From NCBI GenBank assembly GCA_964017235.1, contig OZ024927.1, forward strand, positions 53,635,293 to 53,699,292: DNA of 64,000 nt, in the 5' to 3' direction. Position 1 is the first letter of the stretch, and every line of letters starts with the position of its first letter. The notes under the pieces are model-generated. The model saw only the letters and a program-made list of their open reading frames with translations. It was not told the origin of the DNA and did not search any database. Of this stretch, positions 45,952 through 57,970 are shown piece by piece. A program made the position numbers and the translations under genes. This DNA comes from Sabellastarte sp. h YS-2021 (lineage: Eukaryota > Annelida > Polychaeta > Sabellida > Sabellidae).

Positions 45952-46254
45952 CAGGGTTGCCACTGGTCAGGGAAAAGTCAGGGAAATTCAAGGTCAGGGA
46001 AAAGTCAGGGAATTCTGTTCTGGGTCAGGGAATTTTGGAATTTTGAAAAAAGTCAGGGAAATTTGAAGAAATGCTCAGAAAGTCAGGGAAAATTGACTTT
46101 TATGAGTCGCACGCGTTGGTTTAAGGGAAGCTATGATGCCACTCATTGGTAATGTTTGCATAGCATGAATAATTTAAAAATACAGTGTTGATATAAACAT
46201 CTCAAGTAATATAGTCATTGAAGTACATTACCTGGCATTTTTTTCTTGTAAAAA

Positions 46255-46786
46255 TTGGCTATGGCAGTCTTCTGTACAGTAAAAACTATACCTAAATTCA
46301 TTAATGAAATCACTGTTCTTCCATTTCCATTTTCCATTAACAAAGATGTGGTTTCCTTCAACATGGACACAGAAACATTATGTGCATACCGTACAGTTTA
46401 TGATGCTGTAAAGCAGATGGCATGCAAAGTTCATGAAGTGGTGGTTGACAAAGAGATGTTGCAGTCATGCAAATTTTCCCGTCAGCGGTATTGTGCTCAC
46501 ATGGAAGAACAAAAGGAGAAAAGCAAAGCAGTCAAAGATAACAGAGGCCAAGCATGAAGTGGATGAATGCAAGAAAAAGGAACGTAGACTAGAGGAAGAA
46601 GCAAACAGGCTAATCACTAAAGCTGACAAGTTATGCTATGATGCAGAAGCCAAGAATAGCATGGCTTTGGTAACAGAAGCTAATGCTTTGAGAGCAAAGA
46701 GCAAGTTGAAGAGAAAGGAGTTGGACAGTGCCAAGAACCAAACAGAGTTGGCAGAAAAAAAACTGAAGCTTATACAAAAAGAGTAA
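46255..46786 (+). pseudogene. Coiled-coil C-terminal remnant of the hAT-like element's protein
   Basis: The first frame (46255-46557) contains VVDKEMLQSCKFSRQRYCAH and MEEQKEKSK. The second frame (to 46786) continues with KITEAKHEVDECKKKERRLEEE, LITKADKLCYDAEAKNSMAL and EANALRAKSKLKRKELDSAK. The two join by one frameshift near 46.53 kb. The charged coiled-coil tail resembles the C-termini of proteins carried by mollusc hAT-like elements. No catalytic motif is present. The assignment rests mainly on its position between the hAT-type ends. Confidence 0.5.
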
Positions 46787-46976
46787 TTGAGGCAGAGACA
46801 AAATTTGTGCAGTAATCACTAATCAGTAATTTTAATTGTTGGTCGTATACATTGTTTTATCATGTTTATGGTGTTAAATAACATTGAGCCCTACATCATA
46901 AAGCCCAGGGTTTCTATACCACAATTATTCAATTTTATTTGTGTTTTTATTTGCCTATAATACTTCTGGTAATTAT

Positions 46977-47417
46977 TAGTGCTGTAACGAGTTGACCGAA
47001 ACTCGAGTCGTAACTCGGTGGGCGATATTTGGGACCACATCGATTTACGTAATTTAAACTCGAGTTTTTAAGAAATAAATTATGATATACTAGTCTTGTT
47101 ATAAAACCAGCACTTTTACAATTTATCTAGCCATAAAGACAAAAAATTCAATGAGCAATGGCCGTTTTTTTATTTCCTTATTTACGTGGATGTTCCATAA
47201 TGTGCTCATACATATCTGTACAATTTAACCGGCAACAGAATATATTTCCTTGCAATAAAATGGTACTAAATACGTCAATGGCGGATCCCTTGATGACAAT
47301 ATTTGGACATTGTTATTTTATTTATATTTGTGTCATTTACTCGAGTTCAACTCGAGTTCAACTCGCATCTAACAAGCGAGCGTCGATCTACAGAAATCAC
47401 TGTTGATTACAGCTCTA
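46977..47417. mobile_element. hAT-type MITE, 441 bp, nested
   Basis: The ends TAGTGCTGTAAC and (complement) TAGAGCTGTAATC are inverted repeats. Identical GTAATTAT flanks lie at 46969-46976 and 47418-47425 (8 bp). The interior has several ACTCGAGT motifs near both ends. It is inserted in the 2060-bp hAT-like element. Confidence 0.92.
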
Positions 47418-48016
47418 GTAATTATGCCATAAACCGAAATATCACTGTTCAAATTGTAATTTTATTTTCCCCTCAACTTAGTATTGACTGAAAAAAAGGG
47501 AGGCTTTTGTTCATAGTATTGCTATCATTGATCGATAATGTACAGGTTTTAGTTGAACAAGCAGGACTTAAAGTATTAATAATTTGCATTACAGGCAGGG
47601 TGTTGTTTTTTTCAACTTAATTTGTGAAAGTAACATATTTATGACCTTTTCTTTCATCAATCTTTGCTTTTCCCCCCCAAAAATATGCCTTGCTACTGGA
47701 CAAATTATTTTCTGTGACGATACCTGTAATTTTACTTTGACATTTCTGGTGGGCTTAATTAAAACGGCAAGTAATTATAAATGTATTTCAAATAAAACTG
47801 CATAAAAGAATTCTTGTTCTTTGACATTTACATGATTGCATCATGGATTGATTATTGCTTATTATTGATTAGAAAAGGTTTTAACACCTTGATCTCTGCT
47901 ACAGTTTTCATTCTAAATTCATCGCGGTGGTCAGGGAAATTTGGCTTTGAGTCAGGGAAAAGTCAGAGAAAAGTCAGGGAATTTTAAAAACAATCACGAG
48001 TGGCAACCCTGCAAGG

Positions 48017-48750
48017 ATGGACACAAAGATAAACTGGACACAAAGATAAACAGTCTTCAGAACTTGGCTCGTTTTAGTGGTATAAATGATTAAATTGATC
48101 AAAATAAATAACAAATATCTTAACAAGCTTTGTTTTACTGTATTATGTTTCTTAGTTTAATTATGCAATTTTGTTGTTAGACCGAGTTTCTGTCCCATCG
48201 TGCATTGCTGTTGATATTTCTGATGGTACGCAATGGGGAGGGACAGAGCTCACCTGTACTTGTTTTCTGTGTAAATCTTGAAGTACATATTTCTGTTCCA
48301 GTGGCCAATTATTCTTGTTCCTTTGAATTAGTTGTAGGTGAAAAAATTATAATATAAATTTATTTAGAAAGCATTTCACACATTACTATAACATACATTT
48401 ATGGCAGCAGAAAAGTTTGGTGAAGTTAGTTTACATTTCATAAATATGTAGAAATTTATTCATGGCAGCTGGATAGGCATTAAATATTAGTGAACGGCAC
48501 ATATATGTACCTCAAAGAATGAAAATAACACTTTATATTTGTGCTAATTTGTGTACAAATATGCCGTTCAAGATTTACACAGAAAACAAGTACATGTGAG
48601 CTCTGTCCCTCGCCATTGCATCCTTCAGTATTTCAAAAGCAATTGGCGATAGGACAGAAACTTGATCTATTTTGTTGTTTACACCTCTTATATTTGAAAA
48701 GTGCTCAAGACCATTTATCTTTGTGTCTGTTTATCTTTATGTCCACCCAT
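48017..48750. mobile_element. Foldback element with arms of about 290 bp
   Basis: The left ATGGACACAAAGATAAACTG and GACACAAAGATAAACAGTCT are mirrored by the complement at 48.71-48.75 kb. Inner arms GGGACAGAGCTCACCTGTAC and TTGTTTTCTGTGTAAATCTT at 48.24-48.28 kb pair with 48.56-48.62 kb. It lies directly against the right end of the hAT-like element. Non-coding. Confidence 0.85.
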
Positions 48751-49924
48751 ATACTAGCTGAATAGCTATCCACCCCTGTAGATGTAGCTATACCATGTAT
48801 GACTCTTTTTTTTTCACATGCGTCCAAAGAAATTTGTTACATGATCCCATATAAAACCTGAAATGTGCATAGCAGACTTTTCTATTGAATAAGAAATTGA
48901 TTTTAATTGAGAAAACTTCAGAACAATGCTGACAATTGAATAATGCTATTTGTTTTTACACAATTATATGTTAAACAAAGAAAAAAGGTGGGCTACTGAG
49001 TGCATGTAGTCTGAATAATATTCATAAAGAATCACACAAATTGGTTGATGCCAATAGAGAAACTGACAGGACACTTTATACATCTAATTTTATTGAAAAT
49101 GCTTCAGATTATGCCATACAAGGATAAAATATCACAAATATATCACTTGGGATATTTACAATTGAATAAATAGATCCCGTATTTATTCTTTTTAAGAATG
49201 ACTTGACTACTTGGAGAATTTATGAGAATTCTATACAAAGCCACTTAAGTGCTGTAAATTTTGCAATGAGAGGTATATTTCTGGCAAATTCCGTGCAAAG
49301 CTTTTTAAATGCTGAAAAATATGTTATTATCAGTAAATATTATCTGGGGGAAAATACACTGTTGTAAAACAATTCTCATATTTATTCACTTTATGATGAG
49401 TTGTTAGATTTGAAAAAATCTTATTATGAGAAATACTTGATGAGCAGTGTTTAAAAAAGAAAACACTGCATTCAAAGAACCCCTTTCTTTCAAATTCTTT
49501 GCATGCAGAGCCCACCTCAAAATGATTCAAGAGTGACATTTATGTTTGAAAATAATAACTCCGGTAATTTTATGTAAATCAGTGAAACAGCTAACACATG
49601 CCACAATGCTGCCCTTATTATACACAATTATTAGAGTGACCTGTGTGATTGCCTTTCATGTGTCACAGTTTCTCCTTACTCAGGAACATTTAGTTAATCC
49701 TTCCAAAGGTTAAATTGGCCTCTTTAAGCCTTTAATAATACCACCTCAAAGACAGTTGTTTTAGAACATTCAATCAAAGAGGGACAATTAAAGGTCCCTT
49801 GATATTTCAAAGTTATTTATTTTAACATTTGTGTGTTATATTTAGTATTCTTTGATGACAAGTTAATTATTTGAAAAGTTTATGTATGAAAGTTTAATAT
49901 GAATTTGACTTATGAGTGCTACAA
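48751..49924. other. About 1.2 kb AT-rich, nothing recognised
   Basis: No gene, terminal repeat or tandem array is supported. Confidence 0.45.
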
Positions 49925-50075
49925 AATCAATTCATTATTGTTTTGAAGTTTATTTAAAGTGATGATTTTATGACAATTAATTCATTATTGTATCAAAGTC
50001 CATTTAAAGTATTAATTTATATGAAAACTAATTCATTACAGAATTAAAGTCCATGTTAAGTGATCATTTTTCTAC
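49925..50075 (+). repeat. About 50-bp tandem repeats, three units
   Basis: AATTCATTATTG or its variant recurs at about 49930, 49980 and 50031, each followed by AAAGTYYATTTAAAGT. Confidence 0.7.
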
Positions 50076-50097
50076 AACCTCCTTCTGAAAAATAGCA

Positions 50098-50262
50098 AAG
50101 GGTAAATTGTAATAGAAAAATAATAGAAAGTAATAGATGTAATAGATAGAATTTCAATCTATTACTATTACATTTGAAAAACTTCAATCTGTTACTATTA
50201 CTATTACATCGAAGTTGACTCCAATCTATTACTTTTCTATTACTTCTATTACTTTGTTTACA
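50098..50262. repeat. Foldback microsatellite (TAATAG)n/(CTATTA)n
   Basis: GTAATAGA-type repeats on the left half and TCTATTAC-type on the right half, so the segment can fold on itself. Confidence 0.8.
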
Positions 50263-50324
50263 AGTCTGGTACTAACAGAATTCAGGGTGTCAATTATCTG
50301 ATCTGAAATTCTGGTTTTTGTGTT

Positions 50325-50808
50325 AGTTAGTTTATTTCTTTATTATAGTGACATGTGTTATACATGAACAGTTTATACAGGCAAAAAAAAACAAAACAAA
50401 TTTAACACCCAGCCCCTTAGGGCTTATAAGTCACTTCATTTACAAACATTTAACATATGTTGGGTATATCTCGGCAAACACAAAATATATAATTTATAAT
50501 TTGGTGTTGAACATATTGTACAAATTTGAAAGAATAATGATAACCAATACTATTTAAACAACAACTCCTTTCTGTATTCCCATAGTTCCACAATAAAATT
50601 ACCAAGAATCTTTTGGTGGTTTTTCATAATATAAAGGAATTTTGTTTCACTATCTGACATTTCAAAATCTAACCATTTTGCACTATACTGAGCAAAATAT
50701 TTTTTTCTTATTATCTCAAATTTACTGCATATACACATGAAATGAAATTCAGATTCAATTAACTTTGAATTGCATAAAGTGCATAATCTATTTTCCAAAG
50801 GAATATTA
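50325..50808 (-). mobile_element. 5'-truncated non-LTR (LINE) retrotransposon
   Basis: The minus-strand reading at 50798-50550 has RLCTLCNSKLIESEFHFMCI and later KYFAQYSAKW and LWEYRKELLF. This is the Cys-His tail found at the end of LINE reverse transcriptase proteins (C-x2-C ... E-x-H-F ... C). A 3' UTR follows, and the element ends in an A-rich tail (complement of GTGTTAGTTAGTTTATTTCT). Only the last 80 residues and the UTR remain, as in typical truncated insertions. Confidence 0.75.
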
Positions 50809-51116
50809 CTGTAACGACCCGTTTCTATGGCCAGGTTTTTGTGATGGGTGTATTGTAACTACTATTGGGTTCTGAGGTGAGGTTGACTCTAGACTTGGCA
50901 TCACAGAAGTCAATCTGGCTAGCAGTAGTTGAAGGAGCACTCATAGTGAAATACTAGTAAATCTACTTCCTGCTTCACTCAGACTAGGAAAATAAAATAA
51001 TATTTGCCTTATATAATTAACTGTATGTTAATTGTATTTTGACTGTAAAACTATTTGACTCAGTCTCACCAGAGGCTTTGAATTATCTGCATCCAGACTC
51101 CCTGAGGTACTTTTGG
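50809..51116. other. Spacer, nothing recognised
   Basis: No supported feature. Confidence 0.4.
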
Positions 51117-51260
51117 GGGTGTGCTGTTGCACCTGCGTTTTGCACTGGTTCTGCACCTGTGTTGCACAGGTGCAAGACTTGATCACAGGTGCAGTGCTGC
51201 TGTTTTAGTGCACCTGGTCCATGCACAGATGCAGCACCACTGCACCTGTGGTTGATTTAC
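51117..51260. repeat. Cluster of six CACCTG/CAGGTG boxes
   Basis: CACCTG at 51130, 51154, 51211 and 51243, and CAGGTG at 51167 and 51186, mostly in GTGCACCTG or TGCACCTGTG context. It may be a degenerate minisatellite. The motif is also the E-box bound by Snail/ZEB-type factors. Confidence 0.7.
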
Positions 51261-51714
51261 ATAGTGTTAGTGGCAGGATGTTTTCTAAACTGGATTTGTG
51301 TCTATTGTTTCAACATTCTGGTGATGTTGATTTGTTTCACTTGGGACGGATGAAACATTATAGGAATACCCAAAAATCATAAAGTGAAACAACTCATCAT
51401 CAAAGTAATATCAAAATACAATGAGGCTTAATCGTATCAAACCTTTAAAGGAGGACCAGCCATTTGTAATAGGTGATTATGTGGTTAGCCCAAAGTCATA
51501 TTATAAAAGTTAAAAAAGTTTTATTAAAAACACTTTATTTTCACAAATAATTGCAAATTACCTTCTTTAAATTACACTAATTAACATAAAATTTAATTAA
51601 ATCAAACAAGTTAATCTGATGAATTCAGTTAAACGACAGTTATTGTCTGTTTAAACACCTACCTTTTGAAATTATGATTGTGTTAATTGTTTTGCTTTAA
51701 ACATGTAAACATGC
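51261..51714. other. AT-rich, nothing recognised
   Basis: No supported feature. It may be part of the element that includes the next dispersed repeat. Confidence 0.4.
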
Positions 51715-51985
51715 AACAAACACCTTAAAAGAATCTTACAACAATACTTATTTAATCTTGTTAACTAATTACTCAACCACAAGTGAAACAAATCAAGTTC
51801 AAAAGAATGCTAGAACAAAAGGTAAATCTTTAGGTTAATCCAGTTACCAAGCCACACATGTGGTCAGACAAATCAACTTAAAAGAGTATTGGCATAATAG
51901 ATAAATGACAATGTAATCCAGTTGCTTAATTACTCCCCAGAAGTAAAACAAATCAAGTTCTAACCAGTGGTTGAACAATAGATAC
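51715..51985 (+). repeat. Dispersed repeat related to the interior of the 41-kb TIR transposon
   Basis: ACAAGTGAAACAAATCAAGT, AAAAGAATGCTAGAACAAAA and CCCAGAAGTAAAACAAATCA match 41.9-42.2 kb in order and orientation. Terminal repeats of that transposon were not found here. Confidence 0.8.
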
Positions 51986-54020
51986 CTTGTCATGAAATTA
52001 TCCTCTTATTGTAAAGCAAGTTAACTGAAACAGAGTCTTGAAACAATAAATGAATTAAGACTAATCCTATCAACAAATACTGAATTAAATGAAAAATAAA
52101 AATGTAGGTACATCAGTCAGTAAATAATATTATTTGAATGTGGGAATAAAAACTACCTATGCACAATATAAATTGGGCTAATATCTGTAAACAAACAATT
52201 GGAAATTATAAGGAAGAAACCTTAAATAACATTTCACAATCATAGGCTGTTTAACGGAAATTTCAGTACATAAGTAAACTAGCTGGTTAAATACAGTTTC
52301 ATGATTAAACAGAATGGTAGACAAAACCCCAGAGGACAAAATACTGGACAAATCCCCGGAATATTATAGCTACTAGGACACAACCCCGCAGTTAATTTTG
52401 AGGGGGTGGACAAAACCCCAGGCTCTTTAAAATAGCCATGTTCTTTTAAATTGATACACATGTGTGTATATTTGTATAGTTCCTTTTTACAGGACAGCCA
52501 TGCACATATTGGTAGTTAGTAGGTTAAGCTTTTCAGTATGATTATATTTTCAATCCTCAAATTGAAAGTCCCCCAATATTTGCAAACCCATTGAAAATCC
52601 CAAGATGGGGAATTGAAGTCTCCAACACAAAAATCCAATGCAATAATGATGAGGCTTCCAATTCCTGACATCTTCAGAAAGACTTGTGTGTGACGGTAAT
52701 GTGATGTGGCTTAAAATTCCTGGGCTAATATGTTCTGGCCCATCTGAAGATGGGCTAAGCCCATCTTAAGATATGCAACCCAATTTAGGATACAACTTGG
52801 ACTCCTAAGTTGGGGTCCAACACAACTACTCAGGATTTAAAAGATGAACAAAATGTCCCTTTAGCTATTTAATTTTATCATGAATGTATTATGCTTTTTA
52901 ATTTATTTTTTTTAATGCCTAACATATTATTCATTGTCCTAAAAATAAACCTTAGGGAGGCCAATTTTCCACACCTCAACATTTAATAAGTCTGTTGTGG
53001 CACAATCCCTAGAAAAGGGCAAATTCTGACCAAGCCTGGCCATTTGTCTGTAGGGCTAAACCACAGTGCTATGTTATGTCCTAATTTTAAACTATGGAGT
53101 GATACTTTCTATCACAATTGTATGTGTCCAGTTTTATTGTGAATCAATAGAAAATTAATGTGACTATTTGAATGGGTAACTGCATATTGTACAGATATTG
53201 CCTTTTTGCTAGAATAAGTTAATGCATTTTATTTATTTATTTTATTTATTACAGACTCATGGTCCATATAATTACAACAATAGTATATATGTATGCAAAA
53301 ACATATAATAGTTATAAAATTATTATTATTACAGCACTATCTACAACATTAAAGCTGTTAAACAAGATTAAAACATTATGGTACACCATTCCTTGTAAAA
53401 AGTGGAATGATACAATAAATTTGTTGTATGTTTTGTATATGAGTATATTTTGTATATGATGTGAAAGTTTCAGAAGTGAAAACTTTCCTCCAGAATTCTC
53501 TAATATAGATGTATTTTGAGAAAAATATGGATTTCAGTGATCGCTTTACTTTGGAATGATCTGTAGAAAAGCAAACTTGTATTCAAAATAATTTTATATC
53601 ATGCAAAGTGATCACTAGACAATTTTCTTTAAATAATCATGGGAAAAATATTTCACTAGACAACCAGCTTGTGGCATTATTTTACTGTATCATGGGTCTT
53701 AAACAAACCTAATACATGTAGTATAATTCAACTTAATGTCCTTTATTCCCTTGTGGGCTTTTTATCAGACACTATTATTTTTTAGTTCATAATTTCTTGT
53801 TCAAATTAAAGAGCTGTAGATGCAATACTTGAAAATTGAGTACCTAAAAACAGTTCCCTTGGTTATATTAATTCATGTATGTATTATTTGATCTTTGGTT
53901 GTATCTTATTTCATTTTGTCTAATGGGCTCAGTTCAAGTGTTGTTATGGTAAATACTATTTTTGACCAAGTGTTACTCCAATTTTAATTTTTGTTTTGGT
54001 CCTCTTGCATGTGTTTCCAG
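51986..54020. other. About 2 kb AT-rich; GGACAAAACCCC motif cluster
   Basis: At 52.32-52.43 kb a GGACAAAAYCCC-like motif recurs four times. A short (TTTA)n run lies near 53.23 kb. The rest is unrecognised; it may hold upstream ALG8 intron sequence. No first ALG8 exon could be found. Confidence 0.4.
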
Positions 54021-54099
54021 CCGTTCAACTGATTTTGAAGTCCATCGGAATTGGTTGGCAATTACACATAGTCTGCCAATACGTGAATGGTATCTGGAG
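54021..54099 (+). CDS. ALG8: ALG8 exon (N-terminal luminal part), partial gene
   Basis: ALG8 is the ER-membrane alpha-1,3-glucosyltransferase that adds the second glucose to the dolichol-linked Glc1Man9GlcNAc2 precursor of N-glycans. This 79-bp exon reads [20 protein letters not shown] and then REWYLE, the strongly conserved segment after the first membrane helix. Acceptor GTGTTTCCAG is directly before it and donor GTGAGT directly after it. It begins with the last base of a codon and ends on a full codon. The D-F-E-x-H-R-N-W block distinguishes ALG8 from ALG6. The first exon (start codon) lies upstream and was not identified. Confidence 0.93.
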
Positions 54100-54513
54100 G
54101 TGAGTATACTTTGCACTTGCTGAAATATGAACCATGTTAAACACTAAACAGTACCAATACACAATGACATACTTCTAGATGAAGATTCAACATACATGTG
54201 TCTATTGTAGATTTTCTTTTTCTTTTGTCACACCTTTGTTTTGTAACATAAACAATTGGTACCCAAGAAAAACTTTAATTTGTAAAGATATTATAAATGG
54301 TAGGCTGGAGAAAAGTAAAACATTCACAGATGATGTTTATTTTTATGTGAAAAGTTACAGTATTTATAAGCACGACGATCCTTCATTAATTAATTATAAG
54401 TAAATTTATATCAGCTGAAAAGGCATACTACTGGTCTTGTGAGTAACATTAACCATTACACACCTGTCCACAGGTGAACTTTATATGTCTCACTATGTAC
54501 CAAATTGTTTTAG
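54100..54513 (+). other. ALG8 intron
   Basis: GTGAGT...TTTTAG, 414 bp, AT-rich, no repeat recognised. A 74-residue open frame in it has no family resemblance. Confidence 0.8.
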
Positions 54514-54707
54514 AATACTTCAGAATGGACACTTGATTATCCACCCCTATTTGCCAGTTTTGAATATGTGATGTCACAAGTTGCTGTCTTCTTTGATTCC
54601 GAAATGCTGGTTGTCAGCAACCTGAATTATGCCAGCCCTGCAACGGTCCTATTCCAGAGATTATCAGTCATATTTACTGACTTTGTCTACATATATGCTG
54701 TTAATGA
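54514..54707 (+). CDS. ALG8: ALG8 exon, continuing the luminal loop and next helix
   Basis: The second exon is 194 bp and in frame with the first after splicing of a 414-bp intron (acceptor TTGTTTTAG, donor GTGAGT). It encodes [19 protein letters not shown], then [19 protein letters not shown] and [10 protein letters not shown]. The W-T-L-D-Y-P-P motif is the family's conserved luminal loop, thought to bind the dolichol-phosphate glucose donor or metal. The exon ends after two bases of a codon. The rest of the gene must lie beyond, since a 4.3-kb repeat element starts 43 bp downstream and no further exon was seen before the window ends. The exon is intact. Confidence 0.95.
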
Positions 54708-54780
54708 GTGAGTAACTCTAACTCTGTTTTCAGTTTTGTTATTTTTTATTATGTCAGCTGACTTGTCAGTCAGCTGACAT

Positions 54781-55330
54781 TATGTCGTCACTCTGTGGCG
54801 TGGGCGTACGCGTCCGCGTGAACAACTTCTCCTCCAAAACTACAAGGCCTAGAGACGTGCTGTTTTTTTTAAAAGATACCTTATCTATCGAGGATGAAAA
54901 TTTGTTCAAGGCATGCAAATCTGTCTGTTCGTCTGTTTGCTAGAGACATTACAAGGGGGGTACCCCCACCAAAAGTGTGAAAATTTCAACACTTAATCAC
55001 AATTTTCTCAGTGACTATTGCAGGGATTTCTCTCATATGTTGCATATATGTATTAGGCCACAGGTAGATTCTCTTGTGTGAGTATGAGACCTGGATCTGT
55101 CTTACTTTTTTTTTAATAAATTTTTTTAATAATTTTTAATGCATTAAAATTCATGAAATCATGCACAAAATCATTTATAACTTGAAAAGTGTTGCATTTA
55201 GAGCATTTTGTTAAAATATGTTATTCAGCTACTTTTTTCATAGCTACAATATGGTGAGTAAGTTGGGTGCCTGTCTCAATAGCTAAGTGAGTAATAGCTA
55301 CTTTTGGGCTTTTCAGTAACTTCCATCATG
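54781..55330 (-). repeat. Right-end module of copy C
   Basis: Contains GTCACTCTGTGGCGTGGGCG, GTCCGCGTGAACAACTTCTC, CTGTCTGTTCGTCTGTTTGC and GGGGGTACCCCC, in complement to the modules of A and B. Confidence 0.9.
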
Positions 55331-57970
55331 AGTAAAATCACTTGTAACTTAAAAACTATTGCATTTAGAGAATTTCGTATAAATATGTTATTCAGCTACT
55401 TTTGGGTCAGCTATAACATAGTAAAATTTTAGACCTGTAGCTCATGGCATAGCTGAGTAATAGCTACTTTTAGGTTATCACTGTTGAGTAAATCGCTTAT
55501 AACTTGGAAACTATTGCATTTACAGTATTTTGTTTCAATATGTTATTCACCTATTTTGGGATCAGCTATAACATAGTGAAGTTTCAGATCTGTGGCTCAT
55601 TGCATAGCTGAGTAATAGCTACTTTGAAGTTCTCACTATTGAGTAAATCACTTGTAACTTAAAACCTATTGCATTTAGAGAATTTCGTATAAATATGTTA
55701 TTCAGCTACTTTTGGGCCAGCTATAACATAGTGAAATTTCAGATCTGTAGGTCATGGCATAGCTGAGTAATAGCTACTTTAAAGTTCTCACTATTGAGTA
55801 AATCAGTTGTAATTGGAAAACTATTGCATTTAGAGAATTTCGTATAAATATGTTATTCAGCTACTTTTGGGTCAGCTATAACATAGTAAAATTTCAGACC
55901 TGTAGCTCATGGCATAGCTGAGTAATAGCTACTTTTAGGTCATCACTATTGAGTAAATCAGTTGTAACTTGAAAACTATTGCATTTACAGTATTTTGCTT
56001 AAATATGTTGTTCACCTACTTTTGGGTCAGCTATAACATAGTAAAATTTCAGACCTGTAGCTCATTGCATAGCTGAGTAATAACTACTTTGAGGTTCTCA
56101 CTATTGAGTAAATCAGTTGTAATTGCAAAACTATTGCATTTAGAGAATTTCGTATAAATATGTTATTCAGCTACTTTTGGGCCAGCTATAACATAGTGAA
56201 ATTTCAGATCTGTAGGTCATGGCATAGCTGAGTAATAGCTACTTTGAAGTTCTCACTATTGAGTAAATCAGTTGTAATTGGAAAACTATTGCATTTAGAG
56301 AATTTCGTATAAATATGTTATTCAGCTACTTTTGGGTCAGCTATAACATAGTAAAATTTCAGACCTGTAGCTCATGGCATAGCTGAGTAATAGCTACTTT
56401 TAGGTCATCACTATTGAGTTAATCAGTTGTAACTTCAAAACTATTGCATTTACAGTATTTTGCTTAAATATGTTGTTCACCTACTTTTGGGTCAGCTATA
56501 ACATAGTAAAATTTCAGACCTGTAGCTCATTGCATAGCTGAGTAATAACTACTTTGAGGTTCTCACTATTGAGTAAATCAGTTGTAATTGCAAAACTGTT
56601 GCATTTAGAGAATTTAGTATAAATATGTTATTCAGCTACTTTTGGGTCAGCTATAACATAGTAAAATTTCAGACCTGTAGCTCATGGCATAGCTGAGTAA
56701 TAGCTACTTTTAGGTCATCACTATTGAGTAAATCAGTTGTAACTTGAAAACTATTGCATGTACAGTATTTTGCTTAAATATGTTGTTTACCTACTTTTGG
56801 GTCAGCTATAACATAGTAAAATTTCAGACCTGTAGCTCATGGCATAGCTGAGTAATAGCTACTTTAAGGTTATCACTGTTGAGTAAATCACTTATAACTT
56901 GGAAATTATTGCATTTAGAGTATTTTGTTTCAATATGTTATTCACCTATTTTGGGGTCAGCTATAACATAGTGAAGTTCCAGACCTGTGACTCATTGCAT
57001 AGCTGAGTAAAAGCTACTTTGAAGTTCTCAATGTTGAGTAAATCACTTATAATTTGAAAACTATTGCATTTAGAGAATTTAGTATAAATATGTTATTCAG
57101 CTACTTTTGGGTCAGCTATAACATAGTAAATTTCAGACCTGTAGCTCATGGCATAGCTGAGTAATAGCTACTTTTAGGTTATCACTGTTGAGTAAATCAC
57201 TTATAACTTGGAAACTATTGCATTTAGAGTATTTTGTTTCAATATGTTATTCACCTATTTTGGGGTCAGCTATAACATAGTGAAGTTCCAGACCTGTGGC
57301 TCATTGCATAGCTGAGTAATAGCTACTTTGAAGTTCTCACTGTTGAGTAAATCAGTTGTAATTGGAAAACTATTGCCTTTACAGAAATTTGTGCAAATAT
57401 GTTATTCAGCTACTTTTGGGTCAGCTATAACATAGTGAAATTACAGACCTGTAGCTCATGGCACAACTGAGCAATAGCTATTCTCAGGCACTGACTGTTG
57501 AGTAAATCGGCTATAACTTGAAAAATATTGCATTTGGAGTATTTTGTTAAAATATATTGTTCACCTACTTTTGGGTCAGCTATAACATAGTGAAATTACA
57601 GACCTATAGCTCTTGGCATAGCGGAGCAATAGCTATTTTCAGGTTCTCACTATTGAGTAAATCAGTTGTAACTTGAAAACTATTGCATTTACAGTATTTT
57701 GCTTAAATATGTTGTTCACCTACTTTTAGGTCAGCTATAACAGAGCAAAAATTCAGACATGTAGCTCATTGCATAGCTGAGTAATAGTTACTTTGAGGTT
57801 CTCACTCTTGAGTAAATCAGTTGTAACTTGAAAACTATTACATTTAGAGTATTTTGTTAAATATGTTATTCACAGACGTTTTGGTCAGCTATAACATAGT
57901 AAAATTGCAGACCTCTATGTCATGGCATAGCTGAGCAATAGCTTCTTTCAGGTTCTCACTGTTGAGTAAA
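55330..57970 (-). repeat. 155-bp satellite array of copy C, about 17 units
   Basis: Same unit as in A, inverted (TAGCTGAGTAATAGCTACTT, TTTTGGGTCAGCTATAACAT). A three-monomer pattern is visible: the variant with GGGCCAGCTATAACATAGTG recurs at about 55.71 and 56.17 kb, roughly 467 bp apart. Confidence 0.93.

Larger units (their letters stand above)
45952..48011 (+). mobile_element. hAT-like element, 2060 bp
   Basis: The ends CAGGGTTGCCACTGG and (complement) CAGGGTTGCCACTCG are inverted repeats. CAAGGA flanks both sides (45946-45951 and 48012-48017). AGTCAGGGAAA motifs are repeated many times just inside both ends. The interior has a protein remnant and a nested 441-bp MITE. The terminal CAGGG suggests hAT, although only 6 bp of flanking duplication can be seen instead of 8. 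Confidence 0.75.

Noticed and set aside
54179..54403. 74-codon open frame between the ALG8 exons
   Set aside because: It falls within a 414-bp intron with good splice sites and has no family resemblance.
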